Shown one piece after another: positions 13,201-28,200 of a stretch of DNA of 64,000 nucleotides (its first letter is position 1; each line of letters starts with the position of its first letter). Position numbers and translations under genes: made by a program. Location of the stretch: the NCBI GenBank assembly GCA_026122225.1, contig JANEZZ010000307.1:1240001-1304000 (forward strand), in the 5' to 3' direction. This DNA comes from Heloderma charlesbogerti (lineage: Eukaryota > Chordata > Lepidosauria > Squamata > Helodermatidae). The notes below the pieces were generated by a model, which searched no databases, was not told where the DNA came from, and saw nothing but the letters and a program-made list of their open reading frames with translations.

Positions 13201-16200
13201 TTTACCTTAGCTTCCTGTGTGATACTTTGTATTTGAGCACTGTAAGTACATTCTGAATCACGCCACTGCTTGACAATTTGTGGAGACTGCACAGTAAGAC
13301 TATCAGGAAATAAAACTTTGGGACAAAAATGAAAGAGAAACAGGAATGGTATCATTCAATTTTATCAACTTAAAAGTTTAAAAGAAACTGACGTTACAGA
13401 AGACGCCCAAAATATTTTTCTGCCTTCCTACATTCTTTAAAGGACCAAAGTTACAACAGCACTTTCCCTCTGTCTGTGCCTTTTTGGCTGAAGTAATCCA
13501 CATGAACATATATCAAAGTCAGCAAAAATTAAAACACTTGTGGTTTCTTTCTCTAAGATGAACTGGCCCTTCCTCTGTGGACATAAAGAGAAATAGAAGT
13601 ATTTACAACTTCAAAACCCAGCTCTGATTCAACAAAGAAATGCTTTAAGACTTAAGCTGGGGAAACCTAGCATGGCTTTGATACATCAGAAGGGGGGAAT
13701 AAGAATTAATATGTAAGTTGCAGGGGAAGAAGGCACAGAAGTTGGCGGGGTTTTCAGTTATCCCCAATAGACCTTCATAACCTATAAGCACCATTTTTGC
13801 TCCTCATGACTCTGATGTGCATAATGGATATTTTTTTCTCCTTCTCCATTATAGGTTTCCCCACTGGAGCCAAAGCATTGGGTGGAACAGAGTCCAGAGG
13901 GGAAGAGGCAAGGAGAGGGAGGGATAGGGATGAAAACCAAAGGCAGAAAGAGAACAACCAAATAAACCTTTTTCAGAAAAACAAAACAAGAGGAGGAACT
14001 TGAATGATGAATGAGATAAAAGGCAACAAGCAGGAGAAGAAACGCAGATTCAAAAAATAAGCAATGATGCATAAGAGGAGGAGCCAAAATCACCAAGACT
14101 AAAGTGAAAGTTCTTCGTCATTGTGATCCCTGCCTTTCTTTAGGAAGATGAGAGACTTAACCCATTCTTGAATGCCTCTTCAAAACAAATAGGGAACAGT
14201 AATTTCAGATGTGCCCTGAACAGGATTCCTTCTCTCATCTGAATCCCATAATTCTACAGAGGCCAAAATAGAATTCATTCAATGACATCAGCTGCTTAAA
14301 ATCGAGGAGAATGTCATTTTGGAACTAGGCTGGAACAGCTGTATGCACCACTTTTAAGTAATCACCGGAAGAGATATAATTTTTTTACCAAAACTTCCTG
14401 CCTAACTTTCAAGAAACTGTACAAGGTATTTTTTAACATCACGGTGCATTAAGGCTTACCTTCCATGTAAACTCTGCCTGAAATTGCATCCATACAGGGG
14501 TTGTTCCATGTGATAAATTATTCATATGCACCTTGCAAGTGCATCAGCGCCCAAAATAAGCTACTGACAGTAGAATATTGCAGAGGTGAGGAGAAAGCCA
14601 TGTGGCATCACTTGGGTGATTAACATACACCTGACCAACAGGGGTCCCTCCAGATGTTTTGGACTTCAACACCCAACATCTCTGACCACTGAACATGCTG
14701 ACTGGTGCTGATGAGAGCTGTATGCCAAAACCTGGTGTACAGACCAGTCCTTATGTGATGGAATTTTAAGCAGTAGCCACACAGTGGCAGTTTTGTTTGA
14801 AGTAGACCTGAATCTCTCATTACTGTCACAACATTCATTAGAGGGAAACACACATCTCACCCTTTTCACCTAAATGGATGGCTTGTTCAACTGCAAAATG
14901 GCATCTCCGACTGGTAGTCCTGTCAACAGATCAGAATAAATGCTAAACCTTAGGATTCAAGACTTCACAACACTAGGTTGTGAAGAGCTTCGGCTATTGG
15001 GCGGTATAGAAATGAAATGAACGACTGAATGAATGAATGAATGAATGAATGAATAAATAAATAAATAAATAGGTCTGATCGATATATTCTCTTAGGCTGC
15101 TGCTGTATTTACATAGGTAAGAGGACAAATTTCTTAAACCAGCTGCTTCGGCTCAGCCACTTCACAGTAGCAGCTTAAAAAAAATAAAAAGACATTATCC
15201 AATATTTCCCTCAAAGTTGCATGAAAAATAGTTGCATTATCTTAAAAAAAAAAAAGAAGATAGGAAACACTTTGTTCTTAAATGAGACTTTTTTTTTTAA
15301 GGAAAGGTTCATTTGTTTTCATCATGCTCAAGGATGCTAGTATAAAACAGAAGCAGTCAGCACTATATATGTCTGCGCACAGAAGAGAGAGATGTTTTAT
15401 GTGACTGTCGTGATAGCAATTCTGCAAGGTTGAGTCACTGTTATTTCCATTTTGTACATATGGCATTGTGAAGGCTCGCCTTGAGCAAGTCATCGTAGCA
15501 GACGATCACCCATTTTTCTCCAGTGTGAAATTATGCAACAGAGAAGGCGGACGAAAGCCAGGCTCTACAATGAACCTCCTAAACTGGCCAGTAAACATAA
15601 ACATTTTGCTTCATAATGAAAATATTGTAAAGAAAAGACATACCTGCTAAAAGTAAATTCCACATCCATGGGTTCAGAATTATAAGCCTGTTCAAACTCT
15701 GGGTTAAGCTTCAGAGTAACTTCTTCATCATGAATCTGCATATAAAGAGGAGGAAAATAAACTTACCAGTTTGTTAGAGATTGAACTTCAGCAATCTTAA
15801 CTCAGGAATATGTCAACTGTATCTTTTATATTTGTGAGTGAAATGTTTTAATAGAAGTTAAATTGCATTTAACTGTTGAAATCTGCAGAAATCAGAAGCA
15901 CTGAACACACCTAAGAACTCTGGTATGATATAAGACCATTCAAACCATTACCTGCAATGAATCCCAAATCAAGAGTACTTATTCTCCCATACTCCATTTC
16001 CATTAGAAATTGTAGGCTGCAATACTATGAATGTTTTCTTGGGAATAAGCCCCACTGAACACAACAGGACTTACTTCTGAGTAAACATGGATAGGAATGC
16101 ACTGTTAGAAAACAAAATTACACAAAGCTGAATAAAGCAAACACAACCAACGTACCTCAGTGACATATGCAATGTAGTGGATTATTTTCTCCGAGTAGTC

Positions 16201-19200
16201 TTGGGTCTTTAATATCACTTTGTCACCTAATTTAAAATATATACACATTACATTTTTTCCCTATATGAACTAAAGCAATTAGGAGGTCATCCTTTTCATC
16301 TGAATGAAGAGGTCCAAGCATATTACTGTATCATAAGCAAGATGATAGGGTAGTAATGCTGTGTAATAACCTTCTTTCAAGGGAAAACTGGTATTTCCAA
16401 AACAGGAATTATTTTGATTTATGGTTCCAAAAACCTTCCTACTTGTCAGGGTATTAATGAATGATATTATGAACATAGGAACCTGCCTTATACCAAGTCA
16501 GATCCTTGGTCCAACTAACCTAGTATTGTCGACACTGACTAGCAGCAATGGCTGTCCGGGGTTTCAAACAAAAGTTTTCCCAGCCCAACCTGGAGATGCT
16601 CTACCAATGCACTACAGCTTCTATTACACTTTATATATCCTAGTCATTCTGGTATCTCTGAAATGTTCAGACATCTTGGGAAATAAATGAAAACAGCAGG
16701 CAGACAATTGCAATACGCGTTTAATGCTAGGTATTTAAAATAAAAAAAATATTTAGGTTTATAAACAAAACTCTGTAAATTTTAGGTTGGGAAATTTAAA
16801 AAACCCAAATGTTTTACTAGACCTGACCAAAATGCACTTTAAAAGATCACTTAATGCTGTTCATATGGACAGAATACATTCTTCTGATCTCACAGTATTA
16901 ACACTGTGTTTAACACTACTGGAAGCTATACCTGTACATAAAGGAGGACGCCCCTCTGTGACCCCTGGTACTTCAAGTACTAGGAAGTTCCCATTCTTTT
17001 TTAAGGTGACTCCACACATGGAGAAATCCTTCATTTCCATCTCTTCATGGATCTCCTCAAGCCACAGCAGAGTAGAAAAGTTTGCTTTATAATTAGCTAG
17101 AGTCAGGCCCTGAAATGAACGACATTTTGACATCATTTACACTGCAGAACCTCTAGGGCCCACCAAAAAACATGAAGGGCCATGAAGCTGTGAAATCAAT
17201 GTAAGACAACATTCCTTTCAAGGACCACCACAAATTACATCAGATTCTCAGACTGTCTACAAGCATCTCTTATAGTGTAAGACAAGAACACAGCTGATGC
17301 TCTACCCAGTGCCAGCCTAGTCCCTGTGTCTACATTCCCACCATTATCGCCAACCTCAGATCTACGATAACAGCAGGGGTTTTTCTAGGGGTGAATCCTC
17401 CATGGGTTGGGGCTTCGAGGTCAAGGCCTGCCCCCTGGAGGAACCCAGGGAGGCTCTGTGGGTTAGATGTGGAATCTCTATGGGCTGGAGGTTCTGCATC
17501 CCTACCTTATAGTATACAAGTGTCAAATTTCCACCCTGTAACAAATACGGAAACTTGTGTTATAAAAGGGGAAATGAATAAATGGTCCAAAGTGTGTTTT
17601 ATATCTTTACAGTCCATGAAAAGCCATTGTTAGGGAAGGAAAAGTATAGCAAGTAAGTTTGCTCCACTGATCACTACAATAGATGGGGGGGGGGGGATCA
17701 CCCAATTATTTGGAGAATCTGTAACATAGACTTGACCAACATGGGTCCCTCCAAATGTTTTGGACTTCAACACCCATCATCTCTGACCATTGACCATGCT
17801 GGCTGGTGCTGATGAGAGCTGTACGCCAAAACCTGGAGGGACTCAGACTGGGGAAGACAGAAGCAATGAACAAACTGAGTTATCTAAGGTCATACATTAG
17901 CCTAACAGTAAATTTTGGAAAAAAAAAATACTGCAGATTGGAGAGGAACATTTAGAAACCTTTTATATCGGCACAAGTTTCCATATAACAGTTATACTGC
18001 CAGTATAGTCAGGGAGTGCACACATTTTGGCTGGTTTTGGTAGCCAAATCAGAATTTGCTGTAGCCAGTACCCTTCTGCCCCTCATCTCACACTGCACAT
18101 CCATGAACAAGGGACAATTCCCTGCTTCCCTTCCCAACTCCCAATGCAACAGGCAAGGACTATTTCCCCCATCCTGCTCCAAGCTGGACAGGAAGTGTGG
18201 GTGTCCTCTCACCCCATTCAGAGGGCAATAACTCACCACAGTGAGCAGAATTGGGGATTCCTAAATAAAATCCTAGAATCACCCCAACTTGTCTTTTATC
18301 AAACACTAATTGAAATTTACGGAGAGAACTCTAAACTCTCCATAGTTATACCCTGGCAGAGAGCCACTCTCCTATGCATCAAGTGCCAAAACCATACAGA
18401 TTTTAAAGTATTTATTTATTTTATTTGTACCCCACCTTTCTACCAAAAATGGCAGACAAGGCAGCTTACAGACACAATTAAAATTGATTAAAACAATACT
18501 TTAAAATACAGTAAAAACATAACTACAAAATAATAAAAACTGCATGCAACCCAACAGACCCAGGCCAAAGGTCTTCTTCAATAAAGTGGTATTTGCCTGT
18601 CAGCAGAAGAACAGGAGAGAGGGAGTGAACCTATCATTTTAGCTTTCTAGTCTTTTAGCTTTGGTGTTTTAAATCTGTATTTTAAATCTCTGCATTGCTG
18701 CTAGGTTTTATTCTGGATTTATTCTAGTTGTATTGTTATATTGTGGTTTTAATGCTTTTATATTTTATATTGTTTTATCCTGCACTTTTTGTGAACTGCC
18801 CAGAGAGCTTCGGCTATTGTGCGGTATAAAAATGAAATAAACAAACAAACCTAGCCTCTCTTGGGAGGGAGTTCCGCAGCCTGGGAACGACACCAAAAAG
18901 GCTCTCTCTTGGGTTACCAAGCTGTCTCAAAAGACCTTAAGGACCAGGCAGGCTCATATGGGAGATGGTGGTCTTTCAGGTAGCTTGGTCCCAAGCTGTA
19001 TAGGGCTTTATAGGTCAAAAACAGCACTTTAAATTCTGCCTGGAAACAGACCGGTGTAACCAGTCCCAGTCAACAGTTTGGCCACATCATTCTGGACCAG
19101 CTGAAGTTCCTGAACAGTTTTCAAAGGCAGTCCCATGTACAGTGCATTACAGGAGTGCAAACAGGATGCAACTAAGGCATGTGTGACCACAGCCAGATCA

Positions 19201-22200
19201 GACGTCTCTAGGAACAGGTGCAGTTAGCCATCAGCTTCAGCTGTGCAAATGCACTCCTGGCCATCGCATGGGCGTCTTTTTCTGTTTAACTGCCAACTGT
19301 GCTGATTATGTTAGAGGGAGAATTTATGTTACATGCCCTGTCAAGAGGGACCTATATTACAAAGAGATCTGATGATTAACTGATTTTTTTGCACCAATAT
19401 AAAGTGGAAGTTTTGTCTCTAAAAAGAAATGACTAAAGAGGTTCTCTTGTCAGACAGCTACTTTTGTTGAGCTGGTGGCTCAGTTTGAGGTAGCCCCTTA
19501 GCCTTCATTTATGCCATCTTTTTTAATTATTCAAATCAACGTAATTAATATGGCAGTCTTAATTCTGGTCTGCAGAGGGAATGAATTTGATGCCCAAATC
19601 TCACTGAATTTCAGCTGGATTTGGCTATTTTATTCTGCTCCTCCTGTTAAATTCTATTTCCCTACTAAAGAGTGTTTCAGTGAGATACATTTAGAAGAAC
19701 CTTTCGCATAGCTGAAGTTACATCCAAGCCAGAAACTTGGGTCTATGCAGTGCAGGACCATTCTGATAGCAAAACAAAGCATCTAGTTCAGATAATTCTC
19801 CCTCCCCACCTCCAAAATCTCTAAGCATGGAAAGACACAAGTGTGTCTCCGACTTCCCTGACCCCTCGATCTGTGCAAGATCTCTAAGGTGTGGGGGAAC
19901 AAATTGTTCTGACTTACACATGTTGAAACGTACCTCCAGGGGATAGAGCCTGTGTTTGTTTGTTGGGCTTTTATACTAATAGCCCCTGCTTTCTCACTGA
20001 ATGCTGATCCTTTAATCAAATTCCCTACACCTCTGGATAATAGTTTTATTCTGTACCTGACTAGGGCAATTATGGAAGCAAAGCTTTAAGAAAGCTTTGA
20101 AACATTCCACCTCTGCTAATCTGAGGGAAAAGGCTACCTTTTACACATGCCCATCCTTTGCCTAAGAACATAAACGCCTTGCTGAATCAGACCAAAGACT
20201 TATCTAGTATAGGGGTGTACAGATTCCCCACCGTCTGTTCCAGTGGGGAATCCGGGGGAGGGGGAGGCGATCCGTTCCTCCCCCACCCCAGAATCCTCCA
20301 GAGCAGCTCCGCTCTGCGAGGATTCCACACAGCTGCACCAGCTATAGGGTCACTTACCTTGCCAGCCAGAGCCGTTCGCCTCCTCCGCACCGATCGCCTT
20401 TTCTTTTCTTTAAAATGGCAATCAGCAGGATGTGCCCATAGACATATACGCAAATAGAGCTGTGACTCTTGTGTATAGGTCTGGTTATGTTTTTTTTTTT
20501 TAAGAAATGGCGATCGGCGCGAAGGAGGTGAACAACTCTGGTGGAAGAAGCAGTCACATGCCGTTCCCCCTCCAATCCTCCTGGAGGAGAGGTAAGTGGT
20601 GCTGATCCGCCACAGATTCCTGAGGCTGGAATCTAAAGAATTTGAATCTGCGGCGGATTTCTCTAACATCCCTAATCTAGTCTGCCTTGCTGTTTAATAT
20701 AGCAGCCAACCAGATGATCCTGGGAAACCTAGAAGCAGGAAGAGTGCAATGGGTCTCTCCTTTCAAGCCTGTCTACTTTTCTGCCATTTTTCGCCACAAA
20801 AGTCATATTATGTAGTTCAAGTATAATATGGTCCCATGATTTATTTCAAGTTTTTCAGCTATTTTTTAAATCTGATCCAAACCTTGGGAAAATCTGCTGG
20901 CACTGAAGCCATTCCAGATCCAGCCATTATTGCTACTATGGATGTCATATACATAGACGATTGTAGCTATATCTGAGCTATGCATCTTTCTGTTTAATTT
21001 TGTAGAGATCTATACTGCAGTGACATCTTACCTCTCCAAGATGTGGCTGAAAAACCAGTACATCCAATTTCTTCTCCACACATTTCCTTAATCTATCTGG
21101 AATAGAGTACTGGGGAATAAAACTTGGTAGCTGTCTCCTTGTGTTTCTAAGAGATTAAAAAAACCCATAGTAGTAGTTTATTCTCAGAATACAAAAAGAA
21201 ACTCTTATTTATTACTGTTAGTCAGTTAGGATGGGACTTCATTCAACAAGATTAAGAAAACACATAGTAACTGTCCACAACATGCATAAGGACTGGACAC
21301 TGACCTGGCAGCATGATAGGCACAGATGATCACAAATCTGCTAACATCAGCCAAGATTTAGCCAGATTTGAAGTATTAACAGGTTTGAAAAGAAATAAAG
21401 GAAGACAGGAGGAAAAGCACACAAGCAAACAAACCTTACAAGCAGCACTTTAAAGTCAGTATAGATTCTTTGTTATGGCAGCAGATGATTTCAGACAAAC
21501 TGATAATGTCATGTTTGAACTACTACAATGGGCCCCATCCTAGAAGACCATAATGATGCTGCTGTTGGTCCAAAATATAGCAGCATAGTTGTTAACAGGA
21601 ATGGTCTGCAGGGACCAAAACACCTGTGTTCAAGAGCTACGCTGGAGAAAGGCTCAGTAAAGTGCTACACAGATGGTATACTCTTCAAAGACTAAACAGA
21701 ATATGATAGGTAAATACCTTTACATTCTGGAAATGTTCTGCTAAAATTAACACAGATGTGCATCCTGTCTGGTGGTCCTGTTCTAAAAGTCAAGTTTACT
21801 GGGCAAAGGACTCTAGAGAGTCTTCTGGAAAACCGCTTCTCTTCCCATGGTGAAAGAGTGGATGATCAAGGCACTCAAGATTGAAAGAATGAATAAACTG
21901 ATGCACTTGATTTTTTTGAAGAAATGGACCATTAGAACAGACTGGTTTCCCACCCACCCGAAGTGGCTTCCTTCTGTTGTATTTTGGAATGAGAATTATT
22001 TCACAGGGAGATTAAACACTGCTGTATTTATGTAATCATCAATTCTTCATCATTATTCTTAGTAAAAAAAAGACAAGCTTCATTGGCTATCAGTTCTCAG
22101 GACAATTCAAGGTGCTGTTTTATCTTTAAAGCCCTGAATTGCCTGGGATCACAAGAGCAGAAGCTATGTTTTCCCTGGCATGTTATCTCAGCCTTAAGAG

Positions 22201-25200
22201 GCTAAGCTAATAGCCACAAGGAGCACGGCTCTGTCAGCTGTGGTACTAGACCTCCAAAATCCTGCCTTAGGGAAGCCTGACATATCCATTCATAGTTGAA
22301 TTGCAGGGGATTAGTTGTTTCAGAGTCTTTTAGTCTGTTGCTCTGGGGCTTCTCCCCCCCACCCCCCTGCTCTACTGCACTTTTTATAATTTTTCTGTTT
22401 GATGGATTTTAAATTGATGTTAGTGTAGTGCATGTGTGTACCTGTGTGCACCTGCATGCATGTTTTCTACCATCCGCCACATTGAGGACCATAAGCCAGG
22501 GTATGAACAGAGCTCCACTATTTTGGCTGGCTTACTAGCCAACCATCATTTGTGGATGCTACTGGCCCCTCTATCCCTGAAGACTTGTGTGTTTGCCACA
22601 CGACTCAGGGTGGGAGCAATGTGAAGAGAGGCTTGTTTCATTCCCAGCAGGACTTTTGTAGAAGTAGCACAAAAGTCTCACATGGCTAACCTTTGGCAAG
22701 GCCAGCATACTGTTCATACTTCTCCAACCTGGTGCCCTCCACATGTGTTGGGATGCAACTCCCATCATTCTCAGTCATGTCCATGCTGGTTGGGAATGAT
22801 GGGAGCTGAAGTCCAACACATCTGCAAGACACCCGTTTGGGGAACGTTGCCCAACAGTATGAATGATACAGGGAAATCTCCAGGCCATTCAAATAAAGAA
22901 GGTGGGGATAATTCTCCCACACAGCAGAGGGAAGAGTGAGGTTAAACCCTTTCCCTTGCTGTAGTGCTCAGGTAAGGGGCTGCCTGCGAAGTCTCCTTCC
23001 CTCCCTTCTAGAAAGAACTCTGCTGAAATTTTCAGTTGTCCTACAGTTAAAGAGGGAAGCGAAGGACAGCCCAATCCGTTACTGGCCAGAGGAAGAACAA
23101 GGGCTTCTGGGAGGTCGCACCACTTCCCTCTGTCCTGTCCTTGACTAGAAGCCCATAGCACATGATGGGGCAAGGCTGCAAGCTGGTAGCTGCGGCAACA
23201 TTGAAAGCTCCAAGTGATCAATTTGCTCTGACAACGTCTGGTACTTGATGCAGAAGCCTTTTATGCTTCTAGGTACAGTTAACCACTTAAAGGGGCAGTC
23301 TTTTCACTCAGACCCAAGAAACATTCCTCTCCGAAGATTCCCTCCAGCTCACTGCCTGTACTAATACCATCAACATGGGGATGCAGATCCCTGGTATAGA
23401 GGTGATCAGTTTCTCTGGGGAAGGTGCAGGCTCTGAGAGTACAGACTCTGGAGGTCCTGATTCAGGGGTCAAGAATCCCCAATCAAATGGGCTCTAGCTC
23501 AGTCATGATGTAGAACCCAGGTTGGTTTCCAGCACTTTGGCCTCCAGTGCTGCTATCTGATGGATCTGGCCAGCCCCTCCTTATCCATGTCTAGGCTGTT
23601 GCTCAGTGTACACCATCACGGTTCCAAATAGCTTTTCTTCTTCCTGACTCTGATACAGATCTCCCTAAGAGTACGGGCTCTACTGGCCTACCACCACCAC
23701 TTCCCCTACTAATTGCTTTGGGGGACAAGGAAGGCTAAACCCTTTCTCCTGTGAACTCGTAAGCTTATTACCACCCTGCTCTTAAACAGGTGATTTGGTA
23801 CTCAAGTTGTACATTTCAGTGGGTGAGCCCTCGTGAGGAGTTCACAAGCAGGGAGTGAAAGGGGGAAGATATGAGAAATTTTTTGGTTGGCTTCTTTATA
23901 GATGCGCAAACTTTTGAGTCAGAGAAAACCATGCTATACCTAAATAAAAAACCAGACTGCAAAATGGCGACTTAAAAACAGAACAAACCAGTCCAGCACC
24001 ATGACAACTCTGCAACCCTAAAGACTAGTCACAACAAGAACCTCTTCATGCAACTGAGCCTTGAAAGCATTAGCTATGACTCAACTATCTATAATTTTAT
24101 GTTATTCCCATTTAAATTTGTGTGATTTCCAGGTATATGCTCATCCCTACAATGAATGTAATGAAGTCAATGAGATTTTTAAAGATATATGCACACTTAT
24201 GGGATCAGTACTTAAAAATCATTTTACCCCCAATAAAAAGCAAGTCATTTCTGAAAGTGGATTTAACTTGGTGTAACTGGCAGTACCTTTTCCATTCTGG
24301 TAAAACAACCCTTATGTTCTGGAGCTCAGAAGTGATGTGATGTTTTCTTTGGGAAAAAGATTCAGTGGCTGCTATTAGCGACTCCTCTTCTGTTACTATA
24401 GTTGCTTCAATGTAGCGACCAATAATGCAGTCAAAAAAACAGAACAACAAAAGTTCTTTGCAACGACCAGGGTTTCTTTAAAGGAATAAAGAATTTCATT
24501 AAAGTCATAATGAGGCAAAGCATGCAGGAAAGTAGGCTTTTATTCCATGATATGTCATACCTGTGAGCAAGATGGCCGAAGAGTACATGAGTAGCATTAA
24601 CTCTTTGTTCGGTGAATAGCGGACTTGGAGCTTGGCAAAAGCACCGGATGGTGGAGATGAGGTTGTGGACAGAAGGAAATTATGTATACATATTCATCTG
24701 ACAATGTTTGTGAATGAAGGAAAATGAGACAAACAACTTACCACTTTGACTGGATACTGTGAGACCCAGAAGGGGCAAAACTGAGACTGGTCATCTACAG
24801 TTATGACAGTGGAACATGGAAAGAGTGACTAATAAGGAAGGGGCCGTCTCTATTAATGAGCTTAATTGTGTGTACATGAAAATACCAAGTAACTGCTGTT
24901 CTATAGGTCTGCCAATATTGTAAGCCACAAGTGTCACTGAATCTCTTCTACCATCTATCTCCCACCTCCTCTCTCACTATTCTACTTGTCTGTCATGCCT
25001 ACTTTACTCTTATTCTCATCATAACTTTTGGTTGCTGCTGACTCAGCTATTCCACTGTTATAGCCTAGGATAGGAGTAGAGAGCTCTTTAGCCCCCAGGA
25101 GCTGGATTGCTCTCTGGCTCACTTCCTGGGGGCTGGATGTCGGGGGCAGACCCTCCATCTCAAAGACCCTCCCCTTAATGTCATAGGGAAGTTCCTCCAT

Positions 25201-28200
25201 GTAGACAGAGGCAGAAGCAACCACTCCTACCCTTCTTTAAATGGAGACATTCTTTTTCTCTGTGCAGAGAGGCAGGTGCAACTGTTTTGTGCCCCTCATT
25301 GCATGGAGCAAAGGGCAGTCTTCTCAGTGCCAGAGAAAGGCAGCCTCTCTTTATCGCTGGGATAGGAAAGCCCTGCAGTTATCTTTTATCAGTGATTAGA
25401 AATAAGAGTGTGGCTTCCTCTCCCTGAAAGGGGACCTCCATGGGCCAGATGAGGAACCTCTGCAGGCCAGAGGTTCTTCACCCCTGACCTAGGATATCAG
25501 AGACATGGTCAACATATCTAGCTGCTTCAATTGATGTGGAAACCTTTGATTAGATATTCTTTCAGCCATCTTATTAGCTGAACAGGAAGACATTTGCTGC
25601 AAGAGACGGACTCCCTTAGCTGCTTGGAAGCAAAGATTAATTCAGCAGCCAGTAGTTGGTGCATAGCCTAGAATGCTAGAATTCCCTCTTGGGTGGCAGC
25701 TACTTCCCTGATGAGATCAATTGCTAATTAGGTGATTCTACTCCAGCACTGCAGGCAGCCATCGCTCCTCGTAGCCTCAAATTTCTGGGTGAGGGGGAAG
25801 ACTATTAAAACATAAATGTCACGTATATTTATGGTTTTAGATAGCCTTATCTTCTGAAATAAAAAATAGGTAGATACAAATTCACTGAAGTTGTATCATA
25901 CATTGGGAATTAACATGGCTGTTATTTATTTACATTCCACTGTAATTCCTTTTGGCTACCCATTTAGAGGTCTGGACATCAATACAGAGGACCATAATCT
26001 GTTATTATCTTGTGAACAGCTATGGGAAAGAACACATACTTACTTTGCAGTGCATAAAATCACTATAGAAATCTTAGTCCCAGAAGGAAGAGGAATATCT
26101 CTGTTGAGGCTTACTGTTTTTTCTTCCCTGTTTTGTTTTTGCCCTTTTTCACAGCTTAATTTTTCGGGTTGTCTGATAACTTCTACAAAAAAAGAAAATA
26201 AATCAAGCAATTCTAATTATGCCAAGCACAACATGCAGAGGAACTAGCCATTATATATGTTACCTGAAGTAGCTTCTTTAGGGAGAACAGACAATGCTTG
26301 GGATGCTGTAGAACTCTTCTGGCCTTTTCCTGGAACTTGAAGACAAAATTGGTTCTCTTTATCCCAGCCACCTAATTTGCAGCTAATTAAAGAATGTGTT
26401 GCTTTCCCTTTATTCCTGAAAACAACACATATTATCAGCACTTGAACCTCAATCGTTGCACGTTTATAAAAATTGTTGATGCTTCAAGATACAAGATACC
26501 AGTGGATATAGCCCATAATTTTCAGAATATTTTCTAACTTAGACCGATGACCAGACCAGATAATACTTTTCTTAGTAGAGCATACCTAGAAAACATATTG
26601 GGTTGGCTGGCTCCAGATTTAGGCATGTGCAACTTGGACAGTGGAAGCAGACTTCCCCACCCCTCCAGCCCCATGAAAATGCTACAGAAAGGGTCAGGGG
26701 GCCCAGCTGAATGGGGTGAGCTGTGGTGTATGAGGGGAAGAAGGATCCCCCAAAATCAGGTGGAGGTAGTTTCTATGACCAGAGCCCTTCCGCCTGCGGA
26801 CAGCAAAGCCTGGATCCAACCCATTATCTTTTGTATGCTGCACCTCCACAGCTTTGTGTCTGGCAACTGATGTGCTAAAATATACTAAGGATAAATGAAT
26901 AGCAAGAGACGTAACACAATGTTCTTTCACCAGGATGATTGTCTCTTTCATAATTGTTACTTCTTACTGTTTATTTATTGATTTGATTTATATCCTGCCT
27001 TTCTACTATAAAAACGGTGCTCAAGGGGCTAACACTAGATTGCTTACCTTCTGTGTATAAGATCCTCCCCACAGCACGAAGGAAACAGCAGCTATCTTTT
27101 ATTTGTTTTTAACTTGTTGACTCTGCTGTATCAAGTAGTTCTGTAAAAGCTGTTATACCTTTAAGTGACAACTTCATGTTCTGATGAAGAATATGAGCTA
27201 TGTATACAGCAGTTGGTTTGCCTGTTGCACTTGTTGTTCCCCCTGTTTTCCTATACACGGTTCCTTCGGCTTCCAAAGTTAGTGGAGACCTTATGAAGCA
27301 GGGATGGGGAACCTCGGCCCAATGTGGTCTGCTAGGCCGGCCCATCTGGCCCACAAGGCTACAGGTAAGCCTGTGCTCCCTAACCAAACCCACCCGCTAT
27401 CTACTGGGGGATTAGGGGAGGAGGCAGGAAAGGAATCCCTGCTGTAATCTCCAATCTGTGATTACAGCAGTGATTTCCCTTATTTAACACGCTGCTCGGC
27501 CTCCCGACTGAGAGGGCATGCAGCATGCCTTGTCCGCTCTGCATCCTCCCCAATGGAGCAAGGTGTGGGGCAGGCAACGCCTCAGGCTGCTTTGGTGTGC
27601 ACCAGCTTTCTCCAGCCAGGCAAACCCAGTGCATAGCAAAGCCAACTGCCTGACTGAAGCATTGGCGTTGGACACGGAGGCTTTACTGCAAAGTTTCGCA
27701 ATTGGCTGGCACTTGCAGGAGCCAGCTAAGTCCCGAGGTCGGGTTTCAGCTGGCTCCTGCAAGTACTGGCCGAGTGCTCTTTGCTCATCCTTCACCTTCC
27801 CCACACGAAAGGTGAAGGACAAGTGAAGCTGTCCCCCTGGTCAAAGTCCCAACTGGAGAAGCTTCAGCTGGGGACCCGACCACATCAGGGGACCTTGCTG
27901 CTTGATGTCATCCAACCCATGGGGAGGGGGGATCAGGGGACAATCCGGCACCCTGGCATGAAGCCTATATGTAAGCATACTGCAATGTGATAAGGGGAGG
28001 GAGTAACAGCAGAGATATGGTTTAGTGTGTCCATGAGATGCAAGCTAGATGTATTTATATTTTCCAATTAAGTATTTACGTTTTCCAATTTCCATTTTCC
28101 AACATGACTCAATAATAGCTATTTGCAAAAGGTATGTTATTAGTTTCACTGACCCTCCTATCTTCAAGTGTCTACTTTCATAAAATATGCATGGCTGAAT

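Noticed and set aside
15468..15650. Plus-strand frame with LEQVI, faintly like the MOV10L1 exon 14 block
   Set aside because: Wrong strand and no splice context; the true exon 14 is on the minus strand at 14861-14919.
26044..26098. A shorter version of exon 8 starting at an inner AG near 26098
   Set aside because: It is in phase but preceded by a purine-rich tract. The frame stays open and homologous up to the strong acceptor at 26183, so the longer exon is preferred.
27401..27990. Open frames on both strands in a GC-rich intron patch
   Set aside because: They overlap inverted repeats; mirrored frames arise from the hairpins, and no domain is visible.
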